A DNA stretch of 64,000 nucleotides from Streptomyces sp. MH60 (GTDB lineage Bacteria; Actinomycetota; Actinomycetes; Streptomycetales; Streptomycetaceae): positions 92,950-156,949 of the forward strand of contig NZ_MULI01000008.1 of NCBI RefSeq assembly GCF_002939385.1, given 5' to 3'. Position 1 is the first letter of the stretch; every line of letters begins with the position of its first letter. The position numbers were made by a program, and so were the translations under genes. Below, piece by piece: positions 43,914-52,114 of the stretch. The notes under the pieces were generated by a model. It was not told where the DNA came from. It ran no database searches and saw only the letters and a program-made list of their open reading frames with translations.

Positions 43914-45325
43914 CGCTCCTGGGAGATCTCGTCGAGGACCTTGCTCATGGAGTCGAGGGGGAGGATCACGTACGGCTCGTCGTGGAAGCCGTCGGCGTCG
44001 TGGATGGCGAACGGGCCTCGGTCGGAGGCCGCGTGGCCGGTGAGGATGAAGCTCAGGGCACCCGCAACGTCCGTGGGGGTGGCCGATCGCTTCACCACGT
44101 CGGCCGGGGATTCCTGGGTCGGCTCCTCAGCCGCAGGGCGCTCGTCGCCCTGGAGGCTGGCGATGTACGCCTTCGCGGCCTCCTGGACGGCAGGGATAGT
44201 GCCGTCGGTCGCCTCGATGGCCTCGCGCAGGCCCGCCACCTCGGGGCTCTGCCAGTCAGCCCAGGGGTCGACGTCCGGCCGCAGGACGGCGTCGGGGTCG
44301 AACCCATAGTTGATGGGGCTCGGGTCGCCGAGCGGAGAAACGATGGCGCGGGCGCGCTCCACGCCTGCTCGGACGTGTGCCTCCCACTGGCGCTTTGCGC
44401 TGATCTCGATGCGCAGGCCCTCGGCGGCGAGCAGCTTGTCCATGTAGTGGCGCAGGCGGTGGCCGACGGGGCTGTCGAACAGCTCCCCGTCGGTCATGTC
44501 GTCGGCGGGTACCGGGGTGAGGTAGGGGGCGCACTGCTCGTTGGCGAAGTCGAGGAGCCAGGAGGGCGTGTCGTCACGGTGCGGCGCGCCCGGGTCGAAC
44601 CAGAGGTTGCCGGGCGCGTTGGCGGGGGTGCCGTCCTTCTTCGCCTGCGTACCTCGCAGCTGAATCCGCCCCACGTAGCGGGAGCCGTCCTTGCGGGTGT
44701 ACAGGGTGACTTCCATGATCTGGGCGATCACGGGCTTGAAGTCCTTGGCCTCGACAACGGGAAAGCCCGTGACGTCGAAGTGCAGTTCAATCTTGCGGGG
44801 GGTGGAGGTCGGCGTCGGCTGCGCCTGGTCCTGCTCAGGCATCGTCGTCTCCTCGGTGGCGGGCGGTCGGCGGAAGCCGTCCAGTGGCGGCGCGTCGGTC
44901 TCGTCGTCCTGCGGGTACTGGAGGGGCACCACGTTGTCCGTCGGCGTGCCCGTCGGCGTGGGGCGCTTCTTCGTGCGGAGGTTGCGGGCGGTGATGCCCT
45001 CCAGCAGCTCGGGGGCGCCGTGGTGCTTGCGGTACCAGCGGATGATGTCTTCGTTCCGGTAGAGCCCGACGCGCTCGGCGTCCTCGCCGAACGCGGCGAC
45101 GTTGTCCGGGGTGTAGACGAACAGGCGGTAGAACGTGCCGTTCTCGTGCACCCAGAGCACCTCGCAGGTGCCGCCGTGGCGGGCGTTCTCCTGGGCCTGG
45201 TGGTCGATGGCGCTCAGGTTCGCCGACGAGGCGGAGAAGATCCGGCCCTTCGGCAGGTGTTCGTTGGGCGGGGTGATCGTGAGGGCTCGGTAGGGCTGGC
45301 GCTGGCCTCGGCCAGAGTTTCCCAT
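43907..45325 (-). CDS. large hypothetical protein, first gene of leftward operon
   Basis: A 472-residue protein; the start is set by GAGGAG before ATG 45325. The N-terminal 110 residues are alpha/beta (CEVLWVHENGTFYRLFVYTP), followed by a Pro/Thr-rich linker, a central beta domain (RKIELHFDVTGFPVVEAKDF; YVGRIQLRG) and a helical C-terminus. Its promoter is the left half of the 22-bp inverted repeat at 45358-45409. Function unknown. Confidence 0.6.
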   Translation of the reverse strand: MGNSGRGQRQPYRALTITPPNEHLPKGRIFSASSANLSAIDHQAQENARHGGTCEVLWVHENGTFYRLFVYTPDNVAAFGEDAERVGLYRNEDIIRWYRKHHGAPELLEGITARNLRTKKRPTPTGTPTDNVVPLQYPQDDETDAPPLDGFRRPPATEETTMPEQDQAQPTPTSTPRKIELHFDVTGFPVVEAKDFKPVIAQIMEVTLYTRKDGSRYVGRIQLRGTQAKKDGTPANAPGNLWFDPGAPHRDDTPSWLLDFANEQCAPYLTPVPADDMTDGELFDSPVGHRLRHYMDKLLAAEGLRIEISAKRQWEAHVRAGVERARAIVSPLGDPSPINYGFDPDAVLRPDVDPWADWQSPEVAGLREAIEATDGTIPAVQEAAKAYIASLQGDERPAAEEPTQESPADVVKRSATPTDVAGALSFILTGHAASDRGPFAIHDADGFHDEPYVILPLDSMSKVLDEISQERW

Positions 45326-45357
45326 GGGGTGTCTCCTCGGCGGGTGGTGGTGACAGA

Positions 45358-45409
45358 GACGACTTTGGCACAGCACTTGCGTGTGCACAAGTGCTGTGCC
45401 AAAGTCGTC
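45358..45409. promoter_or_regulatory. perfect 22-bp inverted repeat, symmetric divergent promoter
   Basis: Arms at 45358-45379 and 45388-45409 are perfect complements with an 8-bp centre. On the plus strand TTGCGT (45377-45382), 17 bp, CAAAGT (45400-45405); on the minus strand TTGTGC (45390-45385), 17 bp, CAAAGT (45367-45362). The two promoters interlock within the palindrome, so one repressor dimer could switch both genes off. Confidence 0.75.
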
Positions 45410-45520
45410 CTCGTCGAGTTGCTTTCATCTCGCCCTCCGGCCGCCAATCGGAAGGTGCGTAGCGTGAACAGCCCGCCGCGTAAGGATCCCGCCACATCCT
45501 CACCGTCAGGAGTCCCCTTT

Positions 45521-46621
45521 ATGGACCCCGTGAATTTCTCCCGGCTCATGGACGAATTGCGTTCCGTGGACGCGGAAACGGAATTGTCGCTCGTCGAGGA
45601 CCTGGCGCCCGGCCACGTCCTGGCGTCTGACACCTGGGACCGCCACATCGTCACCGGCCTGCCGACGTCCCGCCGTGAGCACGGCGCCGAGCTGATGACC
45701 GTGCCCGTGCGCCACCTCCACGGCGGCCACGCCCTGAGCCTGCCGTTCCACGCCGGTCGGCCGGTGCAGGTCTACGCCGCCCGCGCCAGCAGGGCCGCCC
45801 TGCACCAGGTGCCGGTCATCCCGCGCTGTGTCATCCCCGAGGCCCCCGCCGTCGGGGACCGCGTCGTCCTCCAGCCCTACACGGCCGACAGGCTCGGCGT
45901 CGGCTCCAGCGCCTTCCAGTTCAACGGCTCCAGGTGGCAGCAGGCCGTGACGGCCGCCAGTGGCCACACCGAGATCCGCACCTTCCCCACGCGCAGCATC
46001 GAGACCATCGTCAGGCCGACGGCGTACGCCAGTTCCGTCGGCTGGCACGTCTACCTGCCCGCCGGACACGTCCCGCACCTGTACGCCGACGGCCGCCCGG
46101 TCCCCGCCCGCACCGCCGATCAGCTCACGGACCGGGACGTCATCCTCATGCCCGGCGGCGGGCGGCTCCAGGTCGACTCCGTCACCCGGCACGCCGACGG
46201 CCGCACCCTGCGTCTGACCGTCCTCACCGCGTCCGCGCACACCGGCCTCCACCTGACGTGGGCCAGCCGCGAGGGCGACCGCATCGAGGTCGAGGACTCC
46301 GGCCGTCAGGGCCTGCTCTACGCCACCGAGCCCCGCGCGGTCGAACTCCGGTCGGCCGCCGAACTCGTCGTCGGCGACACCGTCATCGCCGCCTGGGGCA
46401 CCCCGTACAGCAACGTCGCCACCGTCGAGGAGATCTGGCAGCAGCAGCCGGGCGTGCTGGACCCCCAGCGCACCAGCATGCACGTCCACTCAACCACGGT
46501 CGACGGCCGCCCCGTCCGCACCCAGACCGGTTTCGACAACCGGTACCTTCTCCTTCACCGCCCCTCCGTCGACCACGCCTCCGCGCCCGGCGTCGCGGCC
46601 CTCGCCAGGAGTCACGTATGA
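45521..46621 (+). CDS. hypothetical protein, repeated beta modules
   Basis: A 366-residue protein with AGGAG before ATG 45521; an in-frame GTG at 45463 is an alternative. It appears to contain at least three similar beta modules (PAVGDRVVLQP; LTDRDVILMPGGGRLQVDSV; LVVGDTVIAAW...NVATVEEIW), each a GD-type turn followed by a 'V..V' strand pair. Similar modules recur in the operator-controlled proteins. Function unknown. Confidence 0.55.
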   Translation: MDPVNFSRLMDELRSVDAETELSLVEDLAPGHVLASDTWDRHIVTGLPTSRREHGAELMTVPVRHLHGGHALSLPFHAGRPVQVYAARASRAALHQVPVIPRCVIPEAPAVGDRVVLQPYTADRLGVGSSAFQFNGSRWQQAVTAASGHTEIRTFPTRSIETIVRPTAYASSVGWHVYLPAGHVPHLYADGRPVPARTADQLTDRDVILMPGGGRLQVDSVTRHADGRTLRLTVLTASAHTGLHLTWASREGDRIEVEDSGRQGLLYATEPRAVELRSAAELVVGDTVIAAWGTPYSNVATVEEIWQQQPGVLDPQRTSMHVHSTTVDGRPVRTQTGFDNRYLLLHRPSVDHASAPGVAALARSHV

Positions 46622-47001
46622 CCATCTACAAGCGGCATCACGACGGAGTCATGATGGTCCCCGTCCGGACCGAGCACCGCATGGACCTGCGGGCGCTGAC
46701 ACTGGCGCTGTACCACTCGAACGAGGAGCTGGGGGCGGAGCTGTCCGTACGTGCTGTCCGCAAGGCTGTCGCCGACGAGCTGGCCTGCCACGGAAGCGAA
46801 CTGATCACGAGGGTCGCCGACTACATCCACGAGGCCGAGGAGTACGACGAGGGCAGCCTTGTCGGCCGTGCCGTCGTCGCCCGTCTGGAGTGGGCGCGCC
46901 GGATGGTCGTCAAGGCGTACGGGCCGGAGTTCGAGCGGTACCCCGAGGCACTCGCCGCCCTCCACGCGTTCGAGGCCCTCACGCCGAAGGCGATCGTGTG
47001 A
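46618..47001 (+). CDS. hypothetical protein
   Basis: A 127-residue helical protein (LRALTLALYHSNEELGAELS) overlapping the previous stop (ATGA). Function unknown. Confidence 0.5.
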   Translation: MTIYKRHHDGVMMVPVRTEHRMDLRALTLALYHSNEELGAELSVRAVRKAVADELACHGSELITRVADYIHEAEEYDEGSLVGRAVVARLEWARRMVVKAYGPEFERYPEALAALHAFEALTPKAIV

Positions 47002-47246
47002 GCGCCGAGACCTGCGGCGCCGAGCACCCCGACACGCCCGGCACTGTGTGCGACCGGAAGCCGCACCAGAACGCCGGATACCACCGCGAGCGGGCCACGG
47101 GGACCGTGTGGGCCGCCGACCCGCTGCCCGTCGTCCAGGGCACCGGCCGGGGCGCCCTGGCCGCCATCGCCGCCCGCACCACCCGCCACCACCACACCGG
47201 CCCCGCCGCCGAAGCCGTCACCGCCTGGAGACGGTACGACGGCTGA
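46998..47246 (+). CDS. small Cys/His protein
   Basis: An 82-residue protein starting at GTG overlapping the previous stop, with CGAEHPDTPGTVCDRKPHQN...YH, a likely zinc-binding knuckle. Function unknown. Confidence 0.5.
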   Translation: MSAETCGAEHPDTPGTVCDRKPHQNAGYHRERATGTVWAADPLPVVQGTGRGALAAIAARTTRHHHTGPAAEAVTAWRRYDG

Positions 47247-47253
47247 CCGCCCC

Positions 47254-47284
47254 GGCGCCGCCCCCTCTCCCAGGGGGCGGCGCC
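47254..47284 (+). terminator. terminator hairpin
   Basis: Perfect 13-bp arms (47254-47266, 47272-47284), GGCGCCGCCCCCT and complement, right after the gene ending 47246 and before operator O2. Confidence 0.75.
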
Positions 47285-47299
47285 GTCTTCACTCACGGC

Positions 47300-47329
47300 T
47301 AGACAATGCATATCCATGTGCATTAGGTT
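47300..47329 (+). promoter_or_regulatory. operator-promoter O2
   Basis: -35 TAGACA (47300-47305), 18-bp spacer fully occupied by ATGCATATCCATGTGCAT (47306-47323), -10 TAGGTT (47324-47329). Drives the gene at 47365. Confidence 0.8.
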
Positions 47330-47364
47330 GGTCGCATCATCCCGCCAAGGAGGAGAGAACGACC

Positions 47365-48744
47365 ATGCACGAGACCCAGACAATCCACCTTCAGGCCGTC
47401 GGCCGGGTCCCGGCCGTCCCGGCCGATGACCTGAAGCCCGGCGACCAGATCATGTACAACTACGGCAGTGTCTCCCAGGTCGTGAAGATCGTGGACGCCT
47501 CGCCGAAGTTCTTCAAGATCCACGAGGTGAGCGCCGAGACCGGTACGGAGTCCGTCCTCCGCGTCAAGAAGACCACCATGGTCGCCCGCGTGCCCGAGAA
47601 GCACCGCCGCCCCCTCGGTCACACCGACGTCCCGGCCAACCACTACCGCGCCCAGGTCCAGGCACCCACAGCGAGCGGTCTGGGATGGATCACCGTGAGC
47701 CACGGCGAGACCGTCGAGGCTGCCACGAACGGCATCACCGCATCGGGTGCGACGCGGTCCTACTTCGGTACGGTGATGCTGGACGATCACGGCCTCGGCT
47801 ACGCCGCTGATTCCCCGGAGGGGCGCGCCAACAGCGTCAAGGCCATGGCCGAGGGCGCCGTTCTCACCGCCGCCGACGGCCACAGCTTCCGTATCCTGCG
47901 GCCCAGCCAGCCCGACCCGACCGTCGCGCCCACCCTCACCGAGGCGCTCACCATCCGGCCCAAGCAGCTCACGAACCTCACGCCCGTCGAAGTCGACCGG
48001 TACAACGCCGTCGTTGCCGACGAGCTGTCCCGGCTCGCCGGTGAGGCGGACAAGGCGGCCGACGGCGTTCACCGCGCGCTCCTCCAGCGCAAGGTGAGCA
48101 AGCGCCAGGGGCGCGGTTACTCCGAGGTCTGGCCGACGACGCTCGCCGAGGCCGAGCGCATCGCCCGTCAGCACCTCGACAGCGGCTACACCCCTGACCA
48201 GATGGCCCGTGTACAGGCGGGCCTCACCGCGCCCGGGGCCTACACGAAGCGGCTCCGCGCGGCCGTCGGGCACCTGGAATCGACCCGCATGCAGACGCGC
48301 ATCATCATGGACGGCCCCCTCGTCATCCTCGACGAGGAGTTCCGCCGCCGGGGTGGCTGGTCGCGCATGTACCTGTGCACGTCCGACGGCGGGCACGTCC
48401 ACACCGGCCGCGACTGCCCGAGCATCGGCCTCCGCACCCCGCTGAAGTGGATCCCGGAGGTTTCCGGGATGGAGTGGCGCGAGGCGTACCGGCTGGTGAT
48501 CAAGGGCGCCACGGCGGGCACCGAGGCGATCATGTGCACGAAGTGCTACCCCGACGCGCCCACCGAGTGGACCGAGCGGCAGGTGCCCGAGACGGAGTGT
48601 CCCGGCTCGCGCACGAACGCGTACGACTACATGACGGAGAAGGAGCGCCGCCTGTACAGCAAGCGCGGCACCTGCCCCGAGTGCGGGCAGGGCGTCTCCG
48701 TCACCTCCGCCTGGAAGTTCCGCAAGCACGACCGCCCCCAGTAG
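47365..48744 (+). CDS. hypothetical protein under O2
   Basis: A 459-residue protein. Its N-terminal beta module (LKPGDQIMYNYGSVSQVVKI) resembles those at 45.5, 52.1 and 54.3 kb. The middle is helical, followed by three CxxC-type segments (CTKCYP; CPECGQGV; and CTSDGGHVHTGRDC). A DNA- or RNA-binding role is possible. CCGCCAAGGAGGAG precedes the ATG. Function unknown. Confidence 0.6.
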   Translation: MHETQTIHLQAVGRVPAVPADDLKPGDQIMYNYGSVSQVVKIVDASPKFFKIHEVSAETGTESVLRVKKTTMVARVPEKHRRPLGHTDVPANHYRAQVQAPTASGLGWITVSHGETVEAATNGITASGATRSYFGTVMLDDHGLGYAADSPEGRANSVKAMAEGAVLTAADGHSFRILRPSQPDPTVAPTLTEALTIRPKQLTNLTPVEVDRYNAVVADELSRLAGEADKAADGVHRALLQRKVSKRQGRGYSEVWPTTLAEAERIARQHLDSGYTPDQMARVQAGLTAPGAYTKRLRAAVGHLESTRMQTRIIMDGPLVILDEEFRRRGGWSRMYLCTSDGGHVHTGRDCPSIGLRTPLKWIPEVSGMEWREAYRLVIKGATAGTEAIMCTKCYPDAPTEWTERQVPETECPGSRTNAYDYMTEKERRLYSKRGTCPECGQGVSVTSAWKFRKHDRPQ

Positions 48745-48753
48745 GGCCGCCCC

Positions 48754-48781
48754 GGGCGCGCCCCACGACCGGGGCGCGCCC
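48754..48781 (+). terminator. terminator hairpin
   Basis: Perfect 11-bp arms GGGCGCGCCCC (48754-48764) and complement (48771-48781), between the gene ending 48744 and operator O3. Confidence 0.7.
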
Positions 48782-48806
48782 GCCCGGGAGGAATCCCGGA
48801 ACCGGC

Positions 48807-48836
48807 TAGACAATGCACATCGATATGCATTAGATT
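48807..48836 (+). promoter_or_regulatory. operator-promoter O3
   Basis: -35 TAGACA (48807-48812), spacer ATGCACATCGATATGCAT (48813-48830), -10 TAGATT (48831-48836). It leads a multi-gene unit from 48879 to 51854 that contains the three tRNA-like elements. Confidence 0.8.
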
Positions 48837-48878
48837 CCTTCTTGAGCCCGCCAGGGAAGAACGACCGAGGAGACCAGC

Positions 48879-49505
48879 ATGTCCGCCTTCACCTACACCC
48901 CCGAGTACCGCACCGGCCTCACCTTCACGTGGGAGGGCGGCGAGTACGTCAACACCAACACCGGCGCCGTGGTCAACGTCTGGCACATCAGCGACGACGG
49001 CAAGTACGAGGGGCCCGCGATCGAGCGCACGCAGGAGGCGTTCGAGGCCGCGTGCGACGAGTGGACCCGCGAGCAGGACCCGAACGACGGCGAGATCGGC
49101 GGCAAGGTCTCCGACCTGCCCCTGTCCCTCCTGCTGCGCCGCGACGGCGTCACGATCTCCTCCGAGCACATCGCCACGGGCGCCGACGCCGAGGGCTGGG
49201 TGCACCGCGAGTACCGCGTCACGCTCGCTTACGACGGCCGCACCTACACCCAGACCGTCAAGCACGGCGGCGAGGAGGGCGACGCGCCGGAGCTGGTGGA
49301 GACCGTGGGCATGCTGGTCCGCCAGTCGGCGACCGCCTACTACGCCGACAACTACGAGGAGTGGGCGAGCGACTTCAGCAGCGACCCCGCCAAGTGGATG
49401 CCCCGCGAGACCTATGACGAAAACGTCAAGATGGCCGAGGACCTGCGCGCGCTGTTCGGCGCCGACCGCTTCGACGAGTACGCCATGGCCGACCACGACG
49501 ACTGA
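48879..49505 (+). CDS. hypothetical protein under O3
   Basis: A 208-residue acidic alpha/beta protein (LTFTWEGGEYVNTNTGAVVN; YRVTLAYDGRTYTQTVKHGG). CGAGGAG precedes the ATG. Its transcript continues through the tRNA-like element at 49512. Function unknown. Confidence 0.55.
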   Translation: MSAFTYTPEYRTGLTFTWEGGEYVNTNTGAVVNVWHISDDGKYEGPAIERTQEAFEAACDEWTREQDPNDGEIGGKVSDLPLSLLLRRDGVTISSEHIATGADAEGWVHREYRVTLAYDGRTYTQTVKHGGEEGDAPELVETVGMLVRQSATAYYADNYEEWASDFSSDPAKWMPRETYDENVKMAEDLRALFGADRFDEYAMADHDD

Positions 49506-49511
49506 CCAACG

Positions 49512-49581
49512 GCCCCGGCCCCGCCCACCACGGGCGGGGCGGCCCGAGCCGGGTTCGATGCCCGGTCGGGGCACTCCACCA
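49512..49581 (+). ncRNA. tRNA-like minihelix element 1
   Basis: A 62-nt element (49512-49573) plus an 8-nt CTCCACCA tail. Acceptor-like stem GCCCCGG (49512-49518) pairs with TCGGGGC (49566-49572, one G-T pair). A GC hairpin of 8 bp replaces the D and anticodon arms. A 5-bp T-arm-like stem CCGGG/CCCGG closes the loop TTCGATG. It lies 7 bp after a stop codon and about 30 bp before the next ribosome-binding site. Confidence 0.6.
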
Positions 49582-49609
49582 TCATCCCGCCTACCGAGGA
49601 GAACAGATC

Positions 49610-50026
49610 ATGCGCATCACCGCCCGCACCGTAGAGCAGGTCTCCGACTACGTGAAGGAGGTCACCGAGGGAAGGTTCGCCCTCGGCTACCACAACAACC
49701 CCGGCGACGGTCGCACCTACGTGGACGGTCACAGGATGGCCCTGTCCTGGAAGGGGCGTAACGCGGCCATCATGGCTATCGCGTACTACCTCGGCGCGGC
49801 CCGCGCCTACCTGGGCCCGGAAAAGCCCTTCCCGGCGGAGATCCAGGCCATCCGCGAGGAGATCCACACCGGGGGAAACGCGGCGGCCTCCAGCTTCGTG
49901 GACGGCCAGAAGGAGGGGCGCGCGTCCATCGAGGCGAACAAGTCCAAGATCAAGGACGAGTCCCTTCCGGTCGAGGAGCGGCGCGCGGCCTTCCGCGCCC
50001 ACAACCGGCGCCAGGCCAACAGCTAG
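49610..50026 (+). CDS. hypothetical protein
   Basis: A 138-residue helical protein (MRITARTVEQVSDYVKEVTE; AAIMAIAYYLGAARAYLG). CCGAGGAGAA precedes the ATG. It sits between two tRNA-like elements. Function unknown. Confidence 0.55.
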   Translation: MRITARTVEQVSDYVKEVTEGRFALGYHNNPGDGRTYVDGHRMALSWKGRNAAIMAIAYYLGAARAYLGPEKPFPAEIQAIREEIHTGGNAAASSFVDGQKEGRASIEANKSKIKDESLPVEERRAAFRAHNRRQANS

Positions 50027-50033
50027 CACCGCA

Positions 50034-50107
50034 GCCCCGGCCCGCCCCCGCGAGGGGGCGTGACGGTTCGGGTCCGGTTCGACTCCGGCCCGGGGCGCTC
50101 CACACCA
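50034..50107 (+). ncRNA. tRNA-like minihelix element 2
   Basis: A 64-nt element (50034-50097) plus a CTCCACACCA tail. Acceptor-like stem GCCCCGG (50034-50040) pairs perfectly with CCGGGGC (50090-50096). The internal hairpin is CGCCCCC/GGGGGCG. T-arm-like CCGG TTCGACT CCGG at 50074-50088 has four pairs. Same position between stop codon and next ribosome-binding site as element 1. Confidence 0.6.
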
Positions 50108-50130
50108 TCCCACCTGCCGAGGAGAAGATC

Positions 50131-50484
50131 ATGGGTCTGACCATCACCGCCGACCACGTCAAGGAACTTGCCACTCTCTTCGGCGATAACGTCCTTGTTC
50201 CCATGCCGAGCAAGCACGGACCCGCCGGTGACCTGTGGGTGATCTCCACCAAGAATAAGCACTATGACGGCTGGCACACGGTCTACGCCACCGTCGAGCA
50301 GGTCAATGACATGGCGCTCGACACCGATTACGACGTGGACGGCCAGATGACCGAGGCCGCCGCCGAGCGTATCGCCCGCAAGCTCAACGAGACGCCGCGC
50401 GAGGAGGCCCGGGGGTACGCGCGCAGCGCGGGCAACCCGGAAGGTTTCTCTGCCCGTGCCATGGACGAGTTGCACAACAACTGA
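50131..50484 (+). CDS. hypothetical protein
   Basis: A 117-residue alpha/beta protein (MGLTITADHVKELATLFGDN; HYDGWHTVYATVEQVND). CCGAGGAGAA precedes the ATG. Function unknown. Confidence 0.55.
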   Translation: MGLTITADHVKELATLFGDNVLVPMPSKHGPAGDLWVISTKNKHYDGWHTVYATVEQVNDMALDTDYDVDGQMTEAAAERIARKLNETPREEARGYARSAGNPEGFSARAMDELHNN

Positions 50485-50519
50485 CCAGCCCACCATCCCA
50501 CCACCACCAAGGGGAACCC

Positions 50520-51047
50520 ATGCCGGACATCGATCTGAGCAGTCAGCCGCATTGGACCGAGCAAGACCGCACCATCATGCCGACCGTCGAGCCCAGCTTG
50601 TTGGGCGTCCGCCGGGTCACGGTTGGACGGATCGGCCGCCTGAGGGCCGATGTTGAGCTGTACGCCCCCGTTCCTGACATCAACCAGGGCGGCACGCTGG
50701 AGCTGGGCCAGGCCCAGGTGCGCCACCTCTACGCCGAGTTCGGCAAGATGATCGAGCAGTGGGACACCGAGCCCCGCGACCTGGCCGCCGAGGCAGACAC
50801 GATCTTGCGCGACGCCAAGAACCTCGGCCGCAGCCGGGCAAGCAGCGGATACGAGATCGAGACCGACGGCACCGCCGTGTACGTCTACCACAACGACGGG
50901 CGCGAGCGGTCCCCTCACCTGCGCGCGCTCTACCCGTACTCAGACGTCCTCAGGGACTCCGGATATACCGGCGTGAAGCTGGAGGAGCAGACCGACGACC
51001 ACGCCGCCCGCGTCGTCGCCACCCCGCCCGCCGCCGAGGACTTCTAG
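50520..51047 (+). CDS. hypothetical protein
   Basis: A 175-residue protein (SLLGVRRVTVGRIGRLRADV; SSGYEIETDGTAVYVYHNDG). AAGGGGAA precedes the ATG. Function unknown. It is followed by tRNA-like element 3. Confidence 0.55.
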   Translation: MPDIDLSSQPHWTEQDRTIMPTVEPSLLGVRRVTVGRIGRLRADVELYAPVPDINQGGTLELGQAQVRHLYAEFGKMIEQWDTEPRDLAAEADTILRDAKNLGRSRASSGYEIETDGTAVYVYHNDGRERSPHLRALYPYSDVLRDSGYTGVKLEEQTDDHAARVVATPPAAEDF

Positions 51048-51054
51048 CACCACC

Positions 51055-51125
51055 GCCCCGGCCCCGGCATCCAGCCGGGGCGACGGTCCGAGACAGGTTC
51101 GATGCCTGCCCGGGGCACTCCACCA
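51055..51125 (+). ncRNA. tRNA-like minihelix element 3
   Basis: A 63-nt element (51055-51117) plus a CTCCACCA tail. Acceptor-like stem GCCCCGG (51055-51061) pairs perfectly with CCGGGGC (51110-51116), discriminator-like A51117. The internal hairpin CCCCGGC/GCCGGGG has a 5-nt loop. T-arm-like CAGG TTCGATG CCTG lies at 51094-51108. It starts 7 bp after a stop codon. Confidence 0.6.
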
Positions 51126-51150
51126 CCCGCCAAGAACACCATGGGGAGTC

Positions 51151-51555
51151 ATGAGCGAGCACAACAGCACCATCGTGAAGAGGTTCGAGGAGGCGGCCCG
51201 TGCCGCCGTCGCCAACGCGCAGGCGACGCGGGAGAAGGCACAGGCGGCCATCGGCGTGGACGGCCGGACCGACGAGCACGCCGACGCCGAGCGCATGTTC
51301 GCCGAGGGCATCCTGTGTCACTACGTCGAGCGCAGCATCAACGAGGACGGCACCCTTGTGCGCGAGCTGGACGAGAGCGACGACGACATGGTCAAGCACC
51401 TGCGCCGGGGGCGGCGGAACCTGATCAAGCGCCTGTTGTTCACGCCCGAGCAGCAGCGCGAGGGGATCGCCGGGCTTCAGCAGCACTACCGGCGCGAGGG
51501 TGCCAAGCGCTTCCTTGGCGAAACGACGTTCGTGCGCGTCGAGGGCGAGCTGTGA
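51151..51555 (+). CDS. hypothetical protein
   Basis: A 134-residue helical protein (RFEEAARAAVANAQATREKA; RRGRRNLIKRLLFTPEQQRE). GGGGAG precedes the ATG. Overlaps the next gene at GTGA. Function unknown. Confidence 0.55.
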   Translation: MSEHNSTIVKRFEEAARAAVANAQATREKAQAAIGVDGRTDEHADAERMFAEGILCHYVERSINEDGTLVRELDESDDDMVKHLRRGRRNLIKRLLFTPEQQREGIAGLQQHYRREGAKRFLGETTFVRVEGEL

Positions 51556-51854
51556 CCGCCCAGACTTTCGATCTCTGGTTCGATACGGAGCCGCTAAACA
51601 CGATGATCCGCGACCCCGAGGGACGTCTGTCCCGGGCCGTGGAGGCGTGGGAGGGCGGCGACCCCGAGGGGGCCGCCAGGATCGCCCGGGGGCTCGCCGG
51701 GGACATCAAGGGACTGCACCCGCGCATGCCCTGGCGGGCCGCCTACGCCCTCGCCCGGTTCATGGTGGAGAACACCGCCGACGCCCGCCGCGAAATCCGC
51801 GAGGAGGCCGAGAGGTTCAGGGGCGCCGACCACATCAGCGACTCGGGGAGGTGA
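51552..51854 (+). CDS. hypothetical protein
   Basis: A 100-residue helical protein starting at GTG in the previous stop (RLSRAVEAWEGGDPEGAARI). Function unknown. It is the last clear gene of the O3 unit; a 17-codon basic reading frame at 51859-51912 is too short to call. Confidence 0.5.
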   Translation: MTAQTFDLWFDTEPLNTMIRDPEGRLSRAVEAWEGGDPEGAARIARGLAGDIKGLHPRMPWRAAYALARFMVENTADARREIREEAERFRGADHISDSGR

Positions 51855-51968
51855 TCGGATGAGCCACCCGCGCCGACCGCGCCGACCGAAGAGGCCCGGA
51901 CGCCCGCACTAGGGCCGACGGCCAAGACAGGAGAGGAGTCGCCTAGACGGCAGCCATGGCGGGGAAGA

Positions 51969-52009
51969 ACGGGGCAGGAGACAGGGCTACGCGCCCGCTC
52001 CTGCCCCGT
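51969..52009 (+). terminator. terminator hairpin
   Basis: Perfect 12-bp arms ACGGGGCAGGAG (51969-51980) and complement (51998-52009), just upstream of operator O4. Confidence 0.7.
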
Positions 52010-52042
52010 TCGCGTGCCCGGAAAAGATCTTCAGCGAATCGC

Positions 52043-52071
52043 TTCCTATGCACATCGATATGCATTACGTT
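52043..52071 (+). promoter_or_regulatory. operator-promoter O4
   Basis: -35 TTCCTA (52043-52048), palindrome ATGCACATCGATATGCAT (52048-52065), -10 TACGTT (52066-52071). Drives the gene at 52115. Confidence 0.75.
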
Positions 52072-52114
52072 GGTGTCGTTCCCGCCAAGGACACCCACCA
52101 CAAGGAGCGCCACC

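Noticed and set aside
49512..51125. Interpretation of the three elements as ordinary tRNA genes
   Set aside because: The acceptor and T arms fit, but the middle is one GC hairpin with a 4-5 nt loop, with no D arm and no 7-nt anticodon loop.
51859..51912. 17-codon basic frame after the 51552 gene
   Set aside because: Too short and compositionally biased to call; only a weak upstream GGAG.
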